Position numbers and translations under genes: made by a program. This document shows, one piece after another, positions 21,123 to 22,424 of a DNA stretch of 22,424 bases (position 1 is the stretch's first letter; the number at the start of each line of letters is the position of its first letter). Origin of the DNA: an uncultured Ruminococcus sp. GTDB lineage: Bacteria > Bacillota > Clostridia > Oscillospirales > CAG-272. The stretch lies in the NCBI GenBank assembly GCA_902783705.1, contig CACZSA010000069.1, positions 1 to 22,424 on the forward strand, in the 5' to 3' direction. The notes beneath the pieces were generated by a model. That model saw only the letters and a program-made list of their open reading frames with translations, was not told the origin of the DNA and did not search any database.

Positions 21123-22424
21123 ATGACACAGGAGAACAGACAGGCGACAGAGCGGCTGATCGCCTTTATCCAAGACAGCCCGACGGCCTTTCACGCGGTG
21201 AATACCGCCGCCGGGATGCTCGAGGAGGCCGGATTCACACGGCTGAACGAATGCGACGCGTGGGACCTCGCGCGGGGCGGGAAGTACTATGTCACCCGCA
21301 ACCAGTCCTCGATCCTCGCGTTCGCCCTGCCAGAGGGCGCGGACAACGCCTTCCTGCTCGCCGCGAGCCATACGGACAGCCCGACCTACAAGCTCAAAGC
21401 TGACTCCGAGACCGACGCGTTCGGGAAGTACGTCAAGCTCAACGTCGAGGGGTACGGCGGCATGATCGCCTCCTCCTGGCTCGACCGCCCGCTCTCCCTC
21501 GCCGGACGCGCGGTGGTGATCGACGGCGGACGGATCGAAGCGCGGCTCGTGAAGATCGACCGTGACCTCGTGCTGATCCCGAACGTCGCGATCCACATGA
21601 ACCGGAACATCAACTCCGGCTACAATTTCAACCCCGCCGTCGACCTCATGCCCCTCTTCGCAGGGAAGGAACAGAAGGGCGCGCTGAAAAGGATCCTCGC
21701 GGAGGAGACGGGCGTCGACGAATCGGCCGTCCTCTCGGCGGACCTCTATCTCTACAACCGCACGCCCGGGACGATCTGGGGCGCGGACGGGGAATTCTAC
21801 TCCACCCCGCGGATCGACAACCTCCAGTGCGCCTACACGACGCTCGAAGGCTTCCGCGACGCCGCGGCATCGGAGGCGTGCCGGATGCTCCCGGTCTGGG
21901 CGTCCTTCGACAACGAGGAGACCGGATCGGCGACGAAGCAGGGCGCGGGCTCGCAGTTCTTGTTCGACACCCTCGAGCGGATCGCGGACGCCCTCGGATT
22001 CTCCCTCAAGCAGGCGCTCGCCTCCTCCTTCATGGCCTCCGCGGACAACGGACACGCGAAGCATCCGAACCATCCGGAATTCTCCGACGGTCTGAACGTC
22101 CCGCATATGAACGAGGGCGTGGTCGTGAAGTCGAACGCCGCGCAGAAATACACGACGGACGCACTCTCCTCCGCGATCTTCTGCGAGATCTGCCGACGCG
22201 CGGGCGTTCCGACGCAGAAGTTCGCCAACCGGAGCGATCTGGCGGGCGGCGGGACTCTCGGCTCGATCTCGAACACGCACGTCGCGATGACGACGGTCGA
22301 TATCGGCCTCGCCCAGCTCGCGATGCATTCGTCCTACGAGACGGGCGGCACGGCGGACACGAAGTACATGATCGACGCGATGAAGGCGTTCTACCGCGCG
22401 AAGATCGCGTTCTCCGCCGACGGC
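21123..22424 (+). CDS. apeB: M18 family aminopeptidase (3' end cut by window)
   Basis: Seen: ATG at 21123, preceded by AAGGAG at 21109-21114 with 8 nt spacing; 434 codons run to the window edge with no stop. The family length is about 430-450, so only a few residues are missing. All M18 metal ligands are present: His83 in SHTDSP, bridging Asp232 in RIDNLQ, Glu265/Glu266 in DNEETG, Asp308 in ADNGHA and His402 in MHSSYET. Reaction: cleaves an N-terminal residue (often acidic or neutral) from peptides, with two zinc ions and a dodecameric cage in the cytoplasm. It follows the deacetylase by 40 nt and is likely in the same transcript. The gene symbol is tentative. Confidence 0.93.
   Translation, partial: MTQENRQATERLIAFIQDSPTAFHAVNTAAGMLEEAGFTRLNECDAWDLARGGKYYVTRNQSSILAFALPEGADNAFLLAASHTDSPTYKLKADSETDAFGKYVKLNVEGYGGMIASSWLDRPLSLAGRAVVIDGGRIEARLVKIDRDLVLIPNVAIHMNRNINSGYNFNPAVDLMPLFAGKEQKGALKRILAEETGVDESAVLSADLYLYNRTPGTIWGADGEFYSTPRIDNLQCAYTTLEGFRDAAASEACRMLPVWASFDNEETGSATKQGAGSQFLFDTLERIADALGFSLKQALASSFMASADNGHAKHPNHPEFSDGLNVPHMNEGVVVKSNAAQKYTTDALSSAIFCEICRRAGVPTQKFANRSDLAGGGTLGSISNTHVAMTTVDIGLAQLAMHSSYETGGTADTKYMIDAMKAFYRAKIAFSADG

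Noticed and set aside
1..22424. tRNA, rRNA, riboswitch or CRISPR features
   Set aside because: Intergenic gaps are short. None showed a cloverleaf, conserved aptamer core or repeat-spacer pattern on reading both strands by eye.

Overview
The window looks like a chromosomal segment of a high-GC, spore-forming relative of the Clostridia (Oscillospiraceae- or Christensenellales-like), probably host-associated. This is an inference from several things: SD-led genes with sigma-A type promoters (TTGACA/TTGAAA, 17-bp spacer, TATAAT-like), U-tailed hairpin terminators, a PdaA-type spore-cortex deacetylase, a DUF4830 protein, a DUF4368 serine recombinase, a RelQ-type alarmone synthetase and an AraM/EgsA glycerol-1-phosphate dehydrogenase. 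No rRNA, tRNA or CRISPR array was seen.

Left end (1-~2100), accessory and compositionally foreign. The tail of a large serine recombinase stops at 240. The back half of an XRE-type regulator follows within about 25 bp, missing its helix-turn-helix, and continues into three 51-residue tandem repeats. This looks like an element end that has cut a host gene. A convergent, clearly AT-rich lipoprotein gene of unknown function comes next, sharing a bidirectional terminator.

2122-8118, mostly minus strand. A one-chain ABC exporter is followed by a Phd/YefM-PIN toxin-antitoxin pair on the plus strand with a near-consensus promoter. Then come a single-chain Fe-S L-serine dehydratase and a nitroreductase / membrane protein / secreted beta-helix-like protein operon read from a strong promoter at 8151-8179.

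8218-13897, sugar and peptide use. A GH78-like rhamnosidase (general acid Glu apparently replaced by Asp) and PepT form a plus-strand operon. An orphan solute-binding lipoprotein with an EF-hand-like calcium loop is read from the minus strand. It is divergent from a sugar-phosphate isomerase/epimerase-like TIM barrel.

13963-16047, probably the most interesting block. A RelQ-type (p)ppGpp synthetase overlaps by ATGA a protein that fuses a MutT-type Nudix domain to a serine esterase domain, and a Spx/ArsC-like thiol protein follows 1 nt later. A nucleotide-alarmone maker coupled to a Nudix hydrolase fused to an esterase suggests a stress module not obviously described.

16093-22424, glycerol-phosphate metabolism and envelope. 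A cytoplasmic glycerophosphodiesterase (its predicted transcription start covered by a perfect 9-3-9 palindrome) and a GpsA-like sn-glycerol-3-phosphate dehydrogenase form one operon. A convergent DUF4830 protein follows. Then come an sn-glycerol-1-phosphate dehydrogenase (EgsA/AraM family), a PdaA-like deacetylase lipoprotein and an M18 aminopeptidase cut by the window end. Enzymes for both glycerol-phosphate enantiomers within 3 kb is unusual.
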